In this document: piece by piece, positions 51,659 to 62,466 of the stretch | Layout: each line of letters starts with the position of its first letter | Numbering within the stretch: the stretch's first letter is position 1 | NCBI GenBank assembly: GCA_030263295.1 | Contig: SZOS01000018.1 | Location: 1 to 64,000, forward strand | Source of the DNA: Dokdonella_A sp014338185 | Lineage (GTDB): Bacteria > Pseudomonadota > Gammaproteobacteria > Xanthomonadales > Rhodanobacteraceae | Length of the DNA: 64,000 bases | Direction: 5' to 3' | Program-made: the position numbers and the translations under genes | Notes under the pieces: generated by a model | What the model was told of the DNA's origin: nothing | Seen by the model: only the letters and a program-made list of their open reading frames with translations | Database searches by the model: none

Positions 51659-52225
51659 ATGGCCGGTGCTGCTGCGAGCCGCGGCCACAACCTGTTTCTG
51701 GCGCTGCAGCCTGACGCGCCGCTGCGTGCGGCGATCGTGGCGCTGTGCGCTGGCCTGCGCGAGACGCGGGCGCCGGGCGGACGCTGGCTCGACCCCGCGC
51801 ACCTGCACCTGACGCTGCATTTCCTCGGCCACCAGCGCGCGCCCGATGCGGCGCTGCTCGCGCGCGTGGTCGCGGCGGCGGCGCGCGTGGAGGGCGCGCC
51901 GTTCGACTTGCAGCTCGATCGCGTCGACAGTTTCGGCGGCCACGCACGGGTGCTATGGCTGGGGCCGTCGCAGCCAGCGGTCGCGCTGGGGCAACTGCAC
52001 GCCACGCTCGGTCATGCCTTGCGCGAGGCGGGCGTGGCGCTGCCGGCCGGGCCGCCGTGGTCGCCGCACGTGACCTTGCTGCGCGGCCTGCGCACGGCGT
52101 GGACGGGCACGCGGGTACCACCGCTGCGCTGGCCGGTGCGCGAGTTCGTGCTGGTGGACAGCTGCGTGCAGGACCCGCCCGTGCAGCGTGTGCTCGCGCG
52201 CTGGCCGCTCGCCGCCGGCAGGTAG
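51659..52225 (+). CDS. thpR: RNA 2',3'-cyclic phosphodiesterase (LigT family)
   Basis: 2H-phosphoesterase of 188 residues that opens RNA 2',3'-cyclic phosphates; in vitro some members ligate tRNA halves. Both signature HxTx motifs are present: HLTLHFLGH near residue 49 and HVTLLRGL near residue 138. The N-terminus NLFLALQPDAPLRAAI is typical. It follows recA by about 140 nt with no obvious terminator between. The biological substrate is unknown. Confidence 0.9.
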   Translation: MAGAAASRGHNLFLALQPDAPLRAAIVALCAGLRETRAPGGRWLDPAHLHLTLHFLGHQRAPDAALLARVVAAAARVEGAPFDLQLDRVDSFGGHARVLWLGPSQPAVALGQLHATLGHALREAGVALPAGPPWSPHVTLLRGLRTAWTGTRVPPLRWPVREFVLVDSCVQDPPVQRVLARWPLAAGR

Positions 52226-52256
52226 CGCGCAGGGCCGGCGGCGTCGTCCGTACCGT

Positions 52257-52262
52257 TACAAT
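52257..52262 (+). promoter_or_regulatory. putative -10 box (TACAAT) of rluF, leaderless spacing
   Basis: TACAAT ends exactly 6 nt before the ATG at 52269. Confidence 0.5.
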
Positions 52263-52268
52263 GGGCCG

Positions 52269-52982
52269 ATGCGTTTGAACAAGTTCATCGCCGACAGCGG
52301 CCACTGCTCGCGGCGCGAGGCCGATCGCCTGATCGCCGCGCGACGCGTCCAGGTCAATGGCGTGGTCGCCGACATCGGCACCCAGCTCGCCGACGGCGAC
52401 GCGGTGCTCGTCGACGGCCAGCCGCTGTCCTCACGCAAGCCGCGCCCGGGCGGACGCCGCCACGTCTACATCGCGCTCAACAAGCCGGTCGGCATCACCT
52501 GCACCACCGAGCATGCGGTGGGCGGCAACATCGTCGACTTCGTCGGCCATGAGCAGCGCATCTTCCCGATCGGCCGGCTCGACAAGGACTCGGAAGGACT
52601 GATCCTGCTCACCAGCAATGGTGACATCGTCAACGAAATCCTGCGCGCCGAGAACCGCCACGAAAAGGAATACCTCGTCGCGGTCAATCGACCCGTCACG
52701 CCGGAGTTCCTCGCGGGCATGGCGCGCGGCGTGCGCGTGCATGGGCAGATGACCAAACCCTGCCGCACCGCGCGCATCGCCAAGTATGGCTTCCGCATCG
52801 TGCTCACCCAGGGACTCAACCGCCAGATCCGCCTCATGGCAGCGGCATTCGGCTATCGGGTGACCCAGCTGCGGCGCGTGCGCATCGTCAACATCAGGCT
52901 CGGCGCGCTCAAGCTCGGCCAGTGGCGCAACCTGACCGAGCCCGAACTGCGCGAGCTGCTGCCCGCGCGCACGCAGTGGTGA
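52269..52982 (+). CDS. rluF: 23S rRNA pseudouridine synthase, RluF-like
   Basis: RsuA-family pseudouridine synthase of 237 residues. The N-terminal S4 RNA-binding domain (MRLNKFIADSGHCSRREADRL) is followed by the catalytic domain with NKPVGITCTTE, the catalytic Asp in GRLDKDSEGLILLTSNGD, and EKEYLVAVNRPV and LTQGLNRQIRLMAAAFGYRV. These point to RluF (23S U2604 and a tRNA-Tyr site) rather than RluB/RluE. A separate RsuA homologue is at 62.5-63.2 kb. No ribosome site is seen; the -10 spacing suggests a leaderless mRNA. Confidence 0.88.
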   Translation: MRLNKFIADSGHCSRREADRLIAARRVQVNGVVADIGTQLADGDAVLVDGQPLSSRKPRPGGRRHVYIALNKPVGITCTTEHAVGGNIVDFVGHEQRIFPIGRLDKDSEGLILLTSNGDIVNEILRAENRHEKEYLVAVNRPVTPEFLAGMARGVRVHGQMTKPCRTARIAKYGFRIVLTQGLNRQIRLMAAAFGYRVTQLRRVRIVNIRLGALKLGQWRNLTEPELRELLPARTQW

Positions 52983-53003
52983 GCAGGCCGCGCGCGGCGG
53001 TGC

Positions 53004-53603
53004 TCAGTCGACGATGAAGGTCTGCAGGCTTACCGGCGTGGTGCCCGGGCCGAAGTAGACGTCATCGGCCCACACCGAGACCAAGGTGCCCTGTGGCGTG
53101 TCAGTACCGGCACGCTTGACCGGCTGCATTGCGGTGATGCGGCACAGCACGCTGTTGGTGCCGTTTGGCAGCTGGAACGGGCTGGCGCTGTCGAACGGAA
53201 TCCATTCGTTCGGAGCGGGGGCACCCTCGGCGGCGTCGGCACTGTCGAGCATCGAACCGCTGCAGTCGCTGCTGGCGTAGGCCTCGCAGGTCATGCCGTA
53301 CATCATCGCCCCGCCAACGAGGATCTTCGCGCCGAACGAGAACTCCGATCCCACGGGCGAGGCGATGCACTGGGTCGCGGCCAGTCCGCCGCTGCCGTTT
53401 GAGGAAATGGCGAGCGAGCCGGAGGCCGGCGAGTCGTTGGCATCCTTGCTCGCATCGAACGCCAAGGTGGTACCCGAGTCGATGGCCGACCAGGCGCTGA
53501 TGTCGGTGGTGAAGTTGGGATTGGTGATGAGGTTGGCGGCCGTGGCAGGCAGTGCCGCCAGGCTCAGCAGGATCGCTAGTGGCGCGTGGCGCATCGATGG
53601 CAT
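53004..53603 (-). CDS. secreted beta-sandwich protein, unknown function
   Basis: Exported protein of 199 residues with a signal peptide (about residues 1-22, ends ATAA). The mature part begins NLITNPNFTTDISAWSA, a carbohydrate-binding-module-like opening found in many secreted Xanthomonad proteins. It contains four Cys that could form disulfides (CIASPVG, CEAYASSDC, CRIT). It ends in SLQTFIVD and lacks the GFE or IPTL tags of other exported proteins here. Four in-frame Met codons near the start leave the exact start uncertain by three residues (53603 or 53594). Function unknown. Confidence 0.7.
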   Translation of the reverse strand: MPSMRHAPLAILLSLAALPATAANLITNPNFTTDISAWSAIDSGTTLAFDASKDANDSPASGSLAISSNGSGGLAATQCIASPVGSEFSFGAKILVGGAMMYGMTCEAYASSDCSGSMLDSADAAEGAPAPNEWIPFDSASPFQLPNGTNSVLCRITAMQPVKRAGTDTPQGTLVSVWADDVYFGPGTTPVSLQTFIVD

Positions 53604-53704
53604 CGTCGTGGTCCCGGCAGCGGTGGAAGGGCGCGAGCGCGCCCATTGTGCATGCCAGCGTGCCCTGGCGAAAGCAGCACCCGGGCGATGGCCGCCACGC
53701 CGTC

Positions 53705-54421
53705 TCAGTCGCCCAGCTCGGCGTTGTGGTAGACCTCCTGCACGTCGTCGAGCGCGTCGAGCCAGTCGAGCAGCTCATGCAGCGTCTGCGCGGCTTCACC
53801 GCTCACCGCGGTGCGGTTCTCGGGGCGCATCACGATGTCGGCCCTGATCGGTACGCAGCCGGCCGCGTGCAACGCGGCCTTGACCGTCTCGAACTGCTCG
53901 GGTGCGCACAGCACCTCGCTCACGCCGCCACCGGCGACCACATCGTCGGCGCCCGCTTCGATCGCGGTTTCGAGCACGCGGTCCTCGCTGCCTGCCGCTT
54001 GGGTGTCGAACACCAGCTCGCCCACGCGCTTGAACTGGAACGCGACCGAACCGTTGGTGCCGAGGTTGCCACCGTGCTTGGTGAGCGCATGGCGCACCTC
54101 GGCCACGGTGCGCACCGGGTTGTCGGTCATCGCGTCGATGATGAGCGCGATGCCGGAGGGACCATAGCCTTCGTAGCGCAGTTCCTGCATGTCGTCGGCG
54201 CCGTCGGCGCCCGACCCACGCCGGATCGCGCGTTCCATCGTGTCCTTGGGCATGTTGGCCGCGAGCGCCTTGTCCATGGCCGCGCGCAGGCGCGGGTTGC
54301 CCGCCGGGTCGGCACCGGTGCGCGCGGCGACCGTGATCTCGCGGATCAGCTTGGTGAAGATCTTGCCGCGGCGCGCGTCCTCGGCGTTCTTGCGGTTCTC
54401 GATGCTGGGGCCTCTGCCCAT
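53705..54421 (-). CDS. yebC: YebC/PmpR-family regulatory protein
   Basis: Cytosolic protein of 238 residues of the YebC/PmpR/TACO1 family. Members act as transcriptional regulators, and newer work on YebC links them to ribosomes stalled at prolines. Recognisable segments are MGRGPSIENRKNAEDARRGK, FTKLIREITVAARTGADPAGNPRLR, ANMPKDTMERAIRRG, and YEGYGPSGIALIIDAMTDN. In E. coli it lies beside ruvC; here it lies between a secreted protein and an S53 protease. A TAAAAT box lies 33 nt upstream. Confidence 0.94.
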   Translation of the reverse strand: MGRGPSIENRKNAEDARRGKIFTKLIREITVAARTGADPAGNPRLRAAMDKALAANMPKDTMERAIRRGSGADGADDMQELRYEGYGPSGIALIIDAMTDNPVRTVAEVRHALTKHGGNLGTNGSVAFQFKRVGELVFDTQAAGSEDRVLETAIEAGADDVVAGGGVSEVLCAPEQFETVKAALHAAGCVPIRADIVMRPENRTAVSGEAAQTLHELLDWLDALDDVQEVYHNAELGD

Positions 54422-54454
54422 GGCGGTGCCTGCGTAGCGGAAAACGAGCCGCGC

Positions 54455-54460
54455 ATTTTA
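54455..54460 (-). promoter_or_regulatory. putative -10 box (TAAAAT) of yebC
   Basis: Minus-strand TAAAAT ends 33 nt before the ATG at 54421, slightly longer than the main class. Confidence 0.35.
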
Positions 54461-54498
54461 CTGCGCGGCCGCGTGCAACGGCACGGTGGCACTCGCGA

Positions 54499-57324
54499 TC
54501 AGGGTGTGCAGCCCTGTGGCGCGGGGGTCAGGCGTTGGATGTCGAGTGTGCCGCTGCGGCCGGCATGGCTGCCGCTGGTCAAGTGGTAGTCGAAACGCCC
54601 GCGCGTGCAGCTGCTGAAGCTGAGCGTGCCGGTGCCCACCTGCACGGTCTGGGTCGACGCGGGCGCATCGAACACGCCACCCGTCGTGTCAAAGATGCCG
54701 ATCGAGTTGAACGTGGTCTGGTTGGGGGCCGACAGGCTTTGCAAGGTGAACCAGTGTTGGCCATCGGGGCCGCTGCCGGCGGTGCCGTTGGGCAGGAAGG
54801 TATACCAGGCGCCGAACAGCACGCCCTGCGGTGGATTGAAGTCCAGGATCAAGCCTTGCCCGCTGTTGCCCGGATCGGGCCAGGCGCCGTTGCGCGTGTA
54901 GTTGGCGGGTGCCGCCTGTGGATCGCCGCAGTTGACGTCGGCGAGCAGCCGCTGCAGCGGAATCAGGCCACGGCGGCCATCGTCGAAGTCGTAGGACAGG
55001 CTGGCGCGGTTGCAGTCGCTGAAGGTGACGGTGGCCTGGCCGACCGCCTGGGTGGTGGTGGCCTGGGCCGAGTCGAACCGCCCGCCCAGGGTCTGGTAGA
55101 TCGACATCGTGGAACCGTTGCTGCCGTCGACCGCACCCTGCACCGTGTACCAGCGTTGCCGGCCGGCCATGTCGAAGGTGAACCAGCCCGCGAACAGGTT
55201 GCCGTGATTCGCGCCGAACAGGTCCGGCGACACTTCCATCACCAGGCCCTGGCTGTCGGCGAGCGGATCGCCCCACGAGCCGCTCAACGCAAAGCGGTTG
55301 GCCGACGCGACCCAGGCATCGAGCAGGTTGGAAATGTCGATCGAGCCAAGGCCGGTGGCGAGATCGTAGCCCGGGCCGACCACATAGCCCTCGACGCCGC
55401 CGGTGAGTCCGGTCGGACCCGGCAGGCTGTTGTTGCACAGGCTCGCTGATCCGGCCGAGCAGTTGGTCACGCCACTGCTTGCCACGGTCACGTCGTGGTA
55501 GATCGTATTGGCATTGGCCGCAAGCGAGTACAGGCGTGGATTGAGATTGCCCTGTTTGACCTGCGCCTTCTGGTTGATGAGCGCGGCGACGCCGGCCATG
55601 CTCGGTGCAGAGGCCGAGGTGCCGCCCCACAGCACGAAATGGAACCGGCTGTCGTCACCCGGCACGCACGAGCCGCCCGATGCCGCCATGCAGCCGAAGT
55701 AGCCGTTCTTCTGCGAAGCGCCGAAGGACACATCGGGCAGGTAGCGGCCCTGTGTGCCGCCGGGTACGCCCGGCGCCACCTGCCACGGCGGCCGGCGGAT
55801 GTAGCGGCTCACGCCGCCGCCGGTGGCGGCCACGTAACTCTTGCCCTCATCATCGACCGGCTCGTTCCACGCGCCCTCCGGGACGTAGCCCTTGGCCGAG
55901 ACGAGGCCGGTGGTGTTGCCGGGGTTCCAGTACTCGCGGGTGTCGGTGCCGATGCCGAAGCCCGTGCCGCCCACGCAGGTGACGTGGCTGGATGCGCACA
56001 GGATGTTGGTGCTGCGGGTGAGGCCGGGTTCGGGTGCGGTGAAGTACTTGGCACAATCGGCCGCGCCGGCGTCGCCCGAGGAAACGAACACCGATTGGCC
56101 CTGCATGGCGGCCTGCATGAAGATGCTGTCGAGCCAATTGGCCGCTGCCTGCGAGTTGGCGCCTTCGCAGGAACCGAAGCTGATGCTGATGATCGGCGCC
56201 TCCAGTGGTTCGGAGTCGACCGCGTGCTCGAGGGCGAACCACAGCCCGTCGGTGTCGTCGCGATCGCCGCTCACGATGAGCTTGATGTCGGCGCCGGGCG
56301 CCACGCTGCCCGCGCGCGTGACATCGAGCGTGGCCTCGCCCTGGTCCCCGAACGATTCATCCGGGTCGTCGCAGCTGGGCGTGCCGGTGGTGCCACAGGT
56401 GGTGGCCGGTGGCCCGGGATCGGCGCCATCGGGCGGAATCACCACCATCGGCGTCTTCATCGTCACGTTGGTGCGCGCGCCGAAGGCCTGGATGTCGGCC
56501 TCGTTCACGCGGGCGCGGCCAAGCACGGCGATGGTCTGGCCACGGCCATCCAGGCCCTGCGCGGTCGCGCGCGACTGTCCGTAGATCTTGGCGAAGTCGC
56601 CCGGTGTGACGAAGTACGAACAGACGGTGCCCTGGCAGTTGGACAGCGCCGGATGGCCATCCACGTCGAGCGTGGACTGCTTGCGCTGCATGCGTGCCAG
56701 CGGCGTGAAGCGCGTCGGGCTCAGCCCGGTCACGCCATCGATGAGGTCACCCAGCTCGTGCGGAACCGTCACCGCGTCGGCCGGTGCCATGCGCTTGCTG
56801 CCGTCGGCGATCCGATACCAGTGCAGACGCGTGCCAAAGGCTGCGCTGACCGCGCCGGCGGTGCCGCTGAAACGGATGTGGGTGCGGCTGTTGGAGATCG
56901 ATTCGACTTGCAGGCCCCGGCTGCGCAGCCAGTCGCCCACGCGCGCGATATCGGTCTCGCTCGCGCCGAAGCGGGCGCCGATCTGACTGGGCGTGAGCCA
57001 GCGCTGGTAGTTGGGCGAGGTCGGGTCCTGCAGCTGGGCGAGATAGGCCTCGAACGCAGCCTGGCGCTCGGGCGAACGCTTGAGCGTGAGCTCGAGCGCG
57101 CCCAGCTGCAGCGACTTGGCCACTGCGCCGCGGTCGTTTTTGGCGCTGGCCCAGGCCACCGCCTGGCCCTCGAGCACCATGCGCGGTTGCGGCGGGTCGC
57201 CAGGCAATGCCCAGGCCGCCTGGAACGATGTCAGCGCGCCAAGCAACAGCGCGAGCCAAGCGGGCCTGTGGTCGCGCAGGCGCAAGTTGCGACATGCCAT
57301 GGCGGCGGTGCTGGGGTTCGTCAT
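54499..57324 (-). CDS. S53 serine-carboxyl protease (pseudomonalisin/sedolisin type)
   Basis: Secreted protease of about 941 residues. A signal peptide (about residues 15-37) and a pro-kumamolisin propeptide (residues about 50-200, LQDPTSPNYQRWLTPSQIGARFG) precede the catalytic domain. The Ser-Glu-Asp triad is visible as Glu330 and Asp334 in GDQGEATLDV and Ser570 in GGTSASAP; an oxyanion Asp lies in VFVSSGDAGAADCA. After a Ca-binding region the C-terminal about 240 residues carry two copies of a beta domain (SGSWGDPLADSQGLVMEV and NGAWPDPGNSGQGLILDF), common in Xanthomonad exoproteins. Such enzymes cleave proteins at acidic pH. The start at 57324 is the best of several Met codons. Confidence 0.9.
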   Translation of the reverse strand: MTNPSTAAMACRNLRLRDHRPAWLALLLGALTSFQAAWALPGDPPQPRMVLEGQAVAWASAKNDRGAVAKSLQLGALELTLKRSPERQAAFEAYLAQLQDPTSPNYQRWLTPSQIGARFGASETDIARVGDWLRSRGLQVESISNSRTHIRFSGTAGAVSAAFGTRLHWYRIADGSKRMAPADAVTVPHELGDLIDGVTGLSPTRFTPLARMQRKQSTLDVDGHPALSNCQGTVCSYFVTPGDFAKIYGQSRATAQGLDGRGQTIAVLGRARVNEADIQAFGARTNVTMKTPMVVIPPDGADPGPPATTCGTTGTPSCDDPDESFGDQGEATLDVTRAGSVAPGADIKLIVSGDRDDTDGLWFALEHAVDSEPLEAPIISISFGSCEGANSQAAANWLDSIFMQAAMQGQSVFVSSGDAGAADCAKYFTAPEPGLTRSTNILCASSHVTCVGGTGFGIGTDTREYWNPGNTTGLVSAKGYVPEGAWNEPVDDEGKSYVAATGGGVSRYIRRPPWQVAPGVPGGTQGRYLPDVSFGASQKNGYFGCMAASGGSCVPGDDSRFHFVLWGGTSASAPSMAGVAALINQKAQVKQGNLNPRLYSLAANANTIYHDVTVASSGVTNCSAGSASLCNNSLPGPTGLTGGVEGYVVGPGYDLATGLGSIDISNLLDAWVASANRFALSGSWGDPLADSQGLVMEVSPDLFGANHGNLFAGWFTFDMAGRQRWYTVQGAVDGSNGSTMSIYQTLGGRFDSAQATTTQAVGQATVTFSDCNRASLSYDFDDGRRGLIPLQRLLADVNCGDPQAAPANYTRNGAWPDPGNSGQGLILDFNPPQGVLFGAWYTFLPNGTAGSGPDGQHWFTLQSLSAPNQTTFNSIGIFDTTGGVFDAPASTQTVQVGTGTLSFSSCTRGRFDYHLTSGSHAGRSGTLDIQRLTPAPQGCTP

Positions 57325-57531
57325 GGGGCCACACATCCGTTGGACGATGAGGCGCCATGATCCGAGGCCGGCCCTGCGCACGCAAGCCGAGCCCGGTCCC
57401 GGCTTGCGCGCGGCGCGGGAACTGTGTTGCGATTCACGCTTTCAGGCAGCGGCCGCTTGCGGCTTGATCCAGGTCAGGGCCGGTCGTGCCGACAGCGTCG
57501 AGCATCGCTCGCACTCAAGGGGAGACAGGCC

Positions 57532-59502
57532 ATGGCTGTGGCGGCAAGGTGGCGCTGGGCGGGTGCGGCGATCTGCGGCCTGTGGGCACTGCTGGCGCTG
57601 GCCGATCCGTTGCCGCTCACCCAGCGCGATTTCCTCGTGCCCGGCACCCAGCCCGGCGATGTCGATGCGAGCAGCCTTTTCCCGCCGCAGAACTGCCGCA
57701 GCTGTCATGCCAACACCGGCGTCGACGCCGCGCCCCACGACAGCTGGCGCGGCAGCCTCATGGCACAGGCCGGGCGCGATCCGCTGTTCTTCGCGCAGAT
57801 GACCACGGCCAACCAGGACGTCGCCAACGTCGGATCCTATTGCCTGCGCTGTCACGTGCCGATGGCGGTGGTCACAGGTACGGTGACCACTCCCGACGGC
57901 AGCGCGCTGGGCGCACGCGACAGGGAAGGCGTGGACTGCCATTTCTGCCATGCGATGGTCGATCCGGTCTACAAGCCCGGCATCAGTCCGGCCGAGGACC
58001 AGTCCATCCTCGCCGCTCTGACACAAGTGCCCACACATGCGGGCAACGCGATGTTCGTGCTCGACCCCGATGGCACGCGACGTGGTCCGCGCGCCGACGC
58101 CTCGCCGCCGCACATGTTGCTGACCTCGCCGTATCACCGCAGCGGCGCGCTGTGCGGCACCTGCCATGACGTGGGCAACGTGGCGGTGTCGCGCCAGGGC
58201 GATGGCACCTATCGCTACAACAGCCTCGATACGCCCGCGCCAAGCGCCGATCCCGCGCAGCATTTTCCGCTCGAGCGCACCTATTCGGAGTGGAAGCTGT
58301 CGGCGTTCGCCAACGGCGGCGTCGACATGGGCGGGCGCTTTGGCGGCGATGGCGGTGGCGTGGTGTCGACCTGCCAAGACTGCCACATGCCGGTGCGCGC
58401 GGGCCGTGCCGCGGTAGGCGGCCCCGACCGTCCCGACCTGCGCAGCCACGATTTCGCGGGCGCCTCGTCGTGGGTGCTCGACATCATCGGCCGCTACAAC
58501 GCGGGTGACCCTGCGGTCGACCCCGCCGCGATCGCGGTGGGCATGGCGCGCGCCAACGACATGCTCGCGCGCGCGGCCTCGCTGCAGCTGGAGCAACAGC
58601 CCGGTGGCGTGCTGCGCGCGCGCGTGATCAACGAGTCCGGCCACAAGCTGCCGACCGGCCACATCGAGGGCCGCCGCGCCTGGGTCGAGGTGCGCGTGCT
58701 CGATGCCGCGAGCAACGTGCTGCGCACCTATGGCGGCTACGATCCGGCCACCGCCGAACTCGACGAGCACAGCACCGTGGTCTACGAGATGGCCGTGGGC
58801 CTGTCCACCGAAGCCGCCGCGCTCACCGGCTATCCGGCCGGTCGCACCACCCACATGGCCCTGGCCGACACGCTGGTCAAGGACACCCGCATCCCGCCGC
58901 GCGGCTTCGTCAACGCGGCCTATGCGGCTGCCGGGGCGCCGGTGGTCGGGCGCGACTACGCCGACGGCCAGTACTGGGACGATGTGCGCTTCTGGCTGCC
59001 CGAGGGCGCGGCCCAGGTGCAGGTGGCGGTGCACTACCAGACCGCGACCAGGCACTACATCGAGGCGCTGCGCGACGCCAACGTGACCGACCATTGGGGC
59101 GACACGCTGTATTCGCTGTGGGAGCAGAGCGGACGCTCGCCGCCGGTGACGATGGCCAGCGGTAGCCTGGCGCTGGGCAGCTTCCTGCGTGGCGACTACA
59201 ACGGCAATGGCGCGCTCGATGGCGACGATGCCGGCCGCCTGGCCGCCTGCATCCATGCCAGCGGCGCCCAGCTCGAGGCCTGCCTCGCCGGCGACTTCGA
59301 TGGCGACGGCCGCGTCGATTGCAGTGACGCGCAGGCGTTCGCGGCGGCCTGGCCCGGTCCGGGGCCGGCGCCGCAGCCGCCCGTGTGCATGGCCGGTAGC
59401 GCGCGGGCGGTGCCGGTCGCCTCGCGCTGGAGCCTGTGGCTGCTGGCCGGCCTGTTGCTGCTCGCGGGCGCGGGCGCGCGCCGGCTCGCGCGCCGCGGCT
59501 AG
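57532..59502 (+). CDS. pentaheme cytochrome c with dockerin-like repeats and IPTL-CTERM-like tail
   Basis: Exported protein of 656 residues. The signal peptide covers about residues 1-24. Five CxxCH heme sites are at residues about 55 (CRSCH), 104 (CLRCH), 136 (CHFCH), 208 (CGTCH) and 281 (CQDCH), with extra His as axial ligand candidates, giving a multiheme electron-transfer head. The middle is a beta domain (about residues 350-530). Two dockerin/EF-hand-like Ca loops follow, GDYNGNGALDGDD near residue 554 and GDFDGDGRVDCSD near 586. The C-terminus VPVASRWSLWLLAGLLLL-x4-ARRLARRG is a sorting-signal-like anchor. AAGGGGAG precedes the ATG. It may carry electrons at the cell surface. Confidence 0.85.
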   Translation: MAVAARWRWAGAAICGLWALLALADPLPLTQRDFLVPGTQPGDVDASSLFPPQNCRSCHANTGVDAAPHDSWRGSLMAQAGRDPLFFAQMTTANQDVANVGSYCLRCHVPMAVVTGTVTTPDGSALGARDREGVDCHFCHAMVDPVYKPGISPAEDQSILAALTQVPTHAGNAMFVLDPDGTRRGPRADASPPHMLLTSPYHRSGALCGTCHDVGNVAVSRQGDGTYRYNSLDTPAPSADPAQHFPLERTYSEWKLSAFANGGVDMGGRFGGDGGGVVSTCQDCHMPVRAGRAAVGGPDRPDLRSHDFAGASSWVLDIIGRYNAGDPAVDPAAIAVGMARANDMLARAASLQLEQQPGGVLRARVINESGHKLPTGHIEGRRAWVEVRVLDAASNVLRTYGGYDPATAELDEHSTVVYEMAVGLSTEAAALTGYPAGRTTHMALADTLVKDTRIPPRGFVNAAYAAAGAPVVGRDYADGQYWDDVRFWLPEGAAQVQVAVHYQTATRHYIEALRDANVTDHWGDTLYSLWEQSGRSPPVTMASGSLALGSFLRGDYNGNGALDGDDAGRLAACIHASGAQLEACLAGDFDGDGRVDCSDAQAFAAAWPGPGPAPQPPVCMAGSARAVPVASRWSLWLLAGLLLLAGAGARRLARRG

Positions 59503-59548
59503 GTCGCGGCAGCGCGCGTTCGCGCGCGCCTTGCACACGAGGCTCGGC

Positions 59549-59554
59549 TACAAT
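59549..59554 (+). promoter_or_regulatory. putative -10 box (TACAAT) of the ABC-F gene
   Basis: TACAAT ends 26 nt before the ATG at 59581. Confidence 0.45.
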
Positions 59555-59580
59555 CCGCGCCCCGCAGCCACGCCCATCCC

Positions 59581-61353
<1,773 letters not shown>

Positions 61354-61372
61354 CCGGCCCGCGGCCGGCCGT

Positions 61373-61378
61373 TACACT
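61373..61378 (+). promoter_or_regulatory. putative -10 box (TACACT) of rsmC
   Basis: TACACT ends 26 nt before the TTG at 61405, supporting that codon over the GTG two codons later. Confidence 0.4.
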
Positions 61379-61404
61379 GGCGGCCCGTCCGCGCGCCATA
61401 CCGC

Positions 61405-62466
61405 TTGACCGTGAGCACCGATTCGATCGCCCTGGCCCAGGCCCTGTTCACGCCCGTGGACACGGGCGAGGTGGCGCTGGATGCGCATGCGCGCGTGCTC
61501 GTGCTCGGTGCGCGCGATGCGCAGGGTTGGCGTGGGCGCGCCGGGCCGCACTGGCGCTGCGAGCAGGGCTTCAAGCCCGCGCATGCGGCGCTGCGCGCGG
61601 CGGGCCTGTGCGTGGATGTGGACGCGGGCGCCGGGCCGTTCGATGCCGTGCTCGTGTTCGTGCCGCGCCAGCGCGAACGTGCGCGCGCCCTGCTGGCACG
61701 CGCGGTCGATGCGCTGGCCGAAGGCGGCGCGATCCTCGCGGTGCAGGCCAACGACCAGGGCGCGCGCGCCGCGCAGGCCGACTTCGAGGCGCTGCTCGGC
61801 CGGGCCGGCCATGCCTCGCGGCGCAAGTGCCGCGTGCTGTGGGCGACGCGCGCACAGGCGCGCATCGACGCCACGCTGCTCGCGCGCTGGCGGGCCCTGG
61901 CGCAGCCGACCACGATCCTCGATGGCCGCTATTGGAGCTGCCCCGGCCTGTTCGCGTGGGACCGCGTCGATCCCGGCTCGGCGCTGCTTGCCGCGCAGCT
62001 GCCGGCAACGCTGGCGGGCGAGGTGGCCGACCTCGGCGCCGGCTACGGCTTCCTCGCCTGCGCCATCGTGCAGCATTGCCCGCAGGTGCATGTGATCGAC
62101 CTGTACGAGGCCGAGGCGCTCGCGCGCGAGCCCGCGCAGCGCAACCTCGCCGCCGCGATCGCATCCAGCGGCCGGTCGCCCGCGGTCCGCTTCACCTGGC
62201 ACGATGCCTGCGAGGCCCTGCCGCGCCGCTACGCTGCGATCGTGAGCAATCCACCGTTCCACGACGGCCGTGCCGACCAGCCCGGGCTGGGCCGCGCATT
62301 CATCGCCACCGCCGCCGCCGCGTTGCAGCCCACGGGCCAGTTGTGGCTCGTGGCCAATCGCCACCTGCCGTACGAGGCGCTGCTTGGGCAGCGCTTCGCC
62401 CAGGTGCGCGAGGTCGTGCAGCGCGATGGCTACAAGGTGCTCAACGCGAGCGGCGTGCGCACATGA
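61405..62466 (+). CDS. rsmC: 16S rRNA m2G1207 methyltransferase RsmC-like
   Basis: S-adenosylmethionine-dependent methyltransferase of 353 residues, probably modifying guanine in 16S rRNA. It has the two-domain RsmC plan: a degenerate N-terminal methyltransferase-like domain, then the active one with the SAM loop ADLGAGYGFLACAI, acidic DLYEAEALA, and the catalytic SNPPFHDGRADQPGLG motif. The start is taken as TTG at 61405 because a TACACT box lies 26 nt upstream; GTG at 61411 is the alternative. Its stop overlaps the ATG of the next gene (ATGA), another rRNA-modifying enzyme, so the two are coupled. Confidence 0.88.
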   Translation: MTVSTDSIALAQALFTPVDTGEVALDAHARVLVLGARDAQGWRGRAGPHWRCEQGFKPAHAALRAAGLCVDVDAGAGPFDAVLVFVPRQRERARALLARAVDALAEGGAILAVQANDQGARAAQADFEALLGRAGHASRRKCRVLWATRAQARIDATLLARWRALAQPTTILDGRYWSCPGLFAWDRVDPGSALLAAQLPATLAGEVADLGAGYGFLACAIVQHCPQVHVIDLYEAEALAREPAQRNLAAAIASSGRSPAVRFTWHDACEALPRRYAAIVSNPPFHDGRADQPGLGRAFIATAAAALQPTGQLWLVANRHLPYEALLGQRFAQVREVVQRDGYKVLNASGVRT

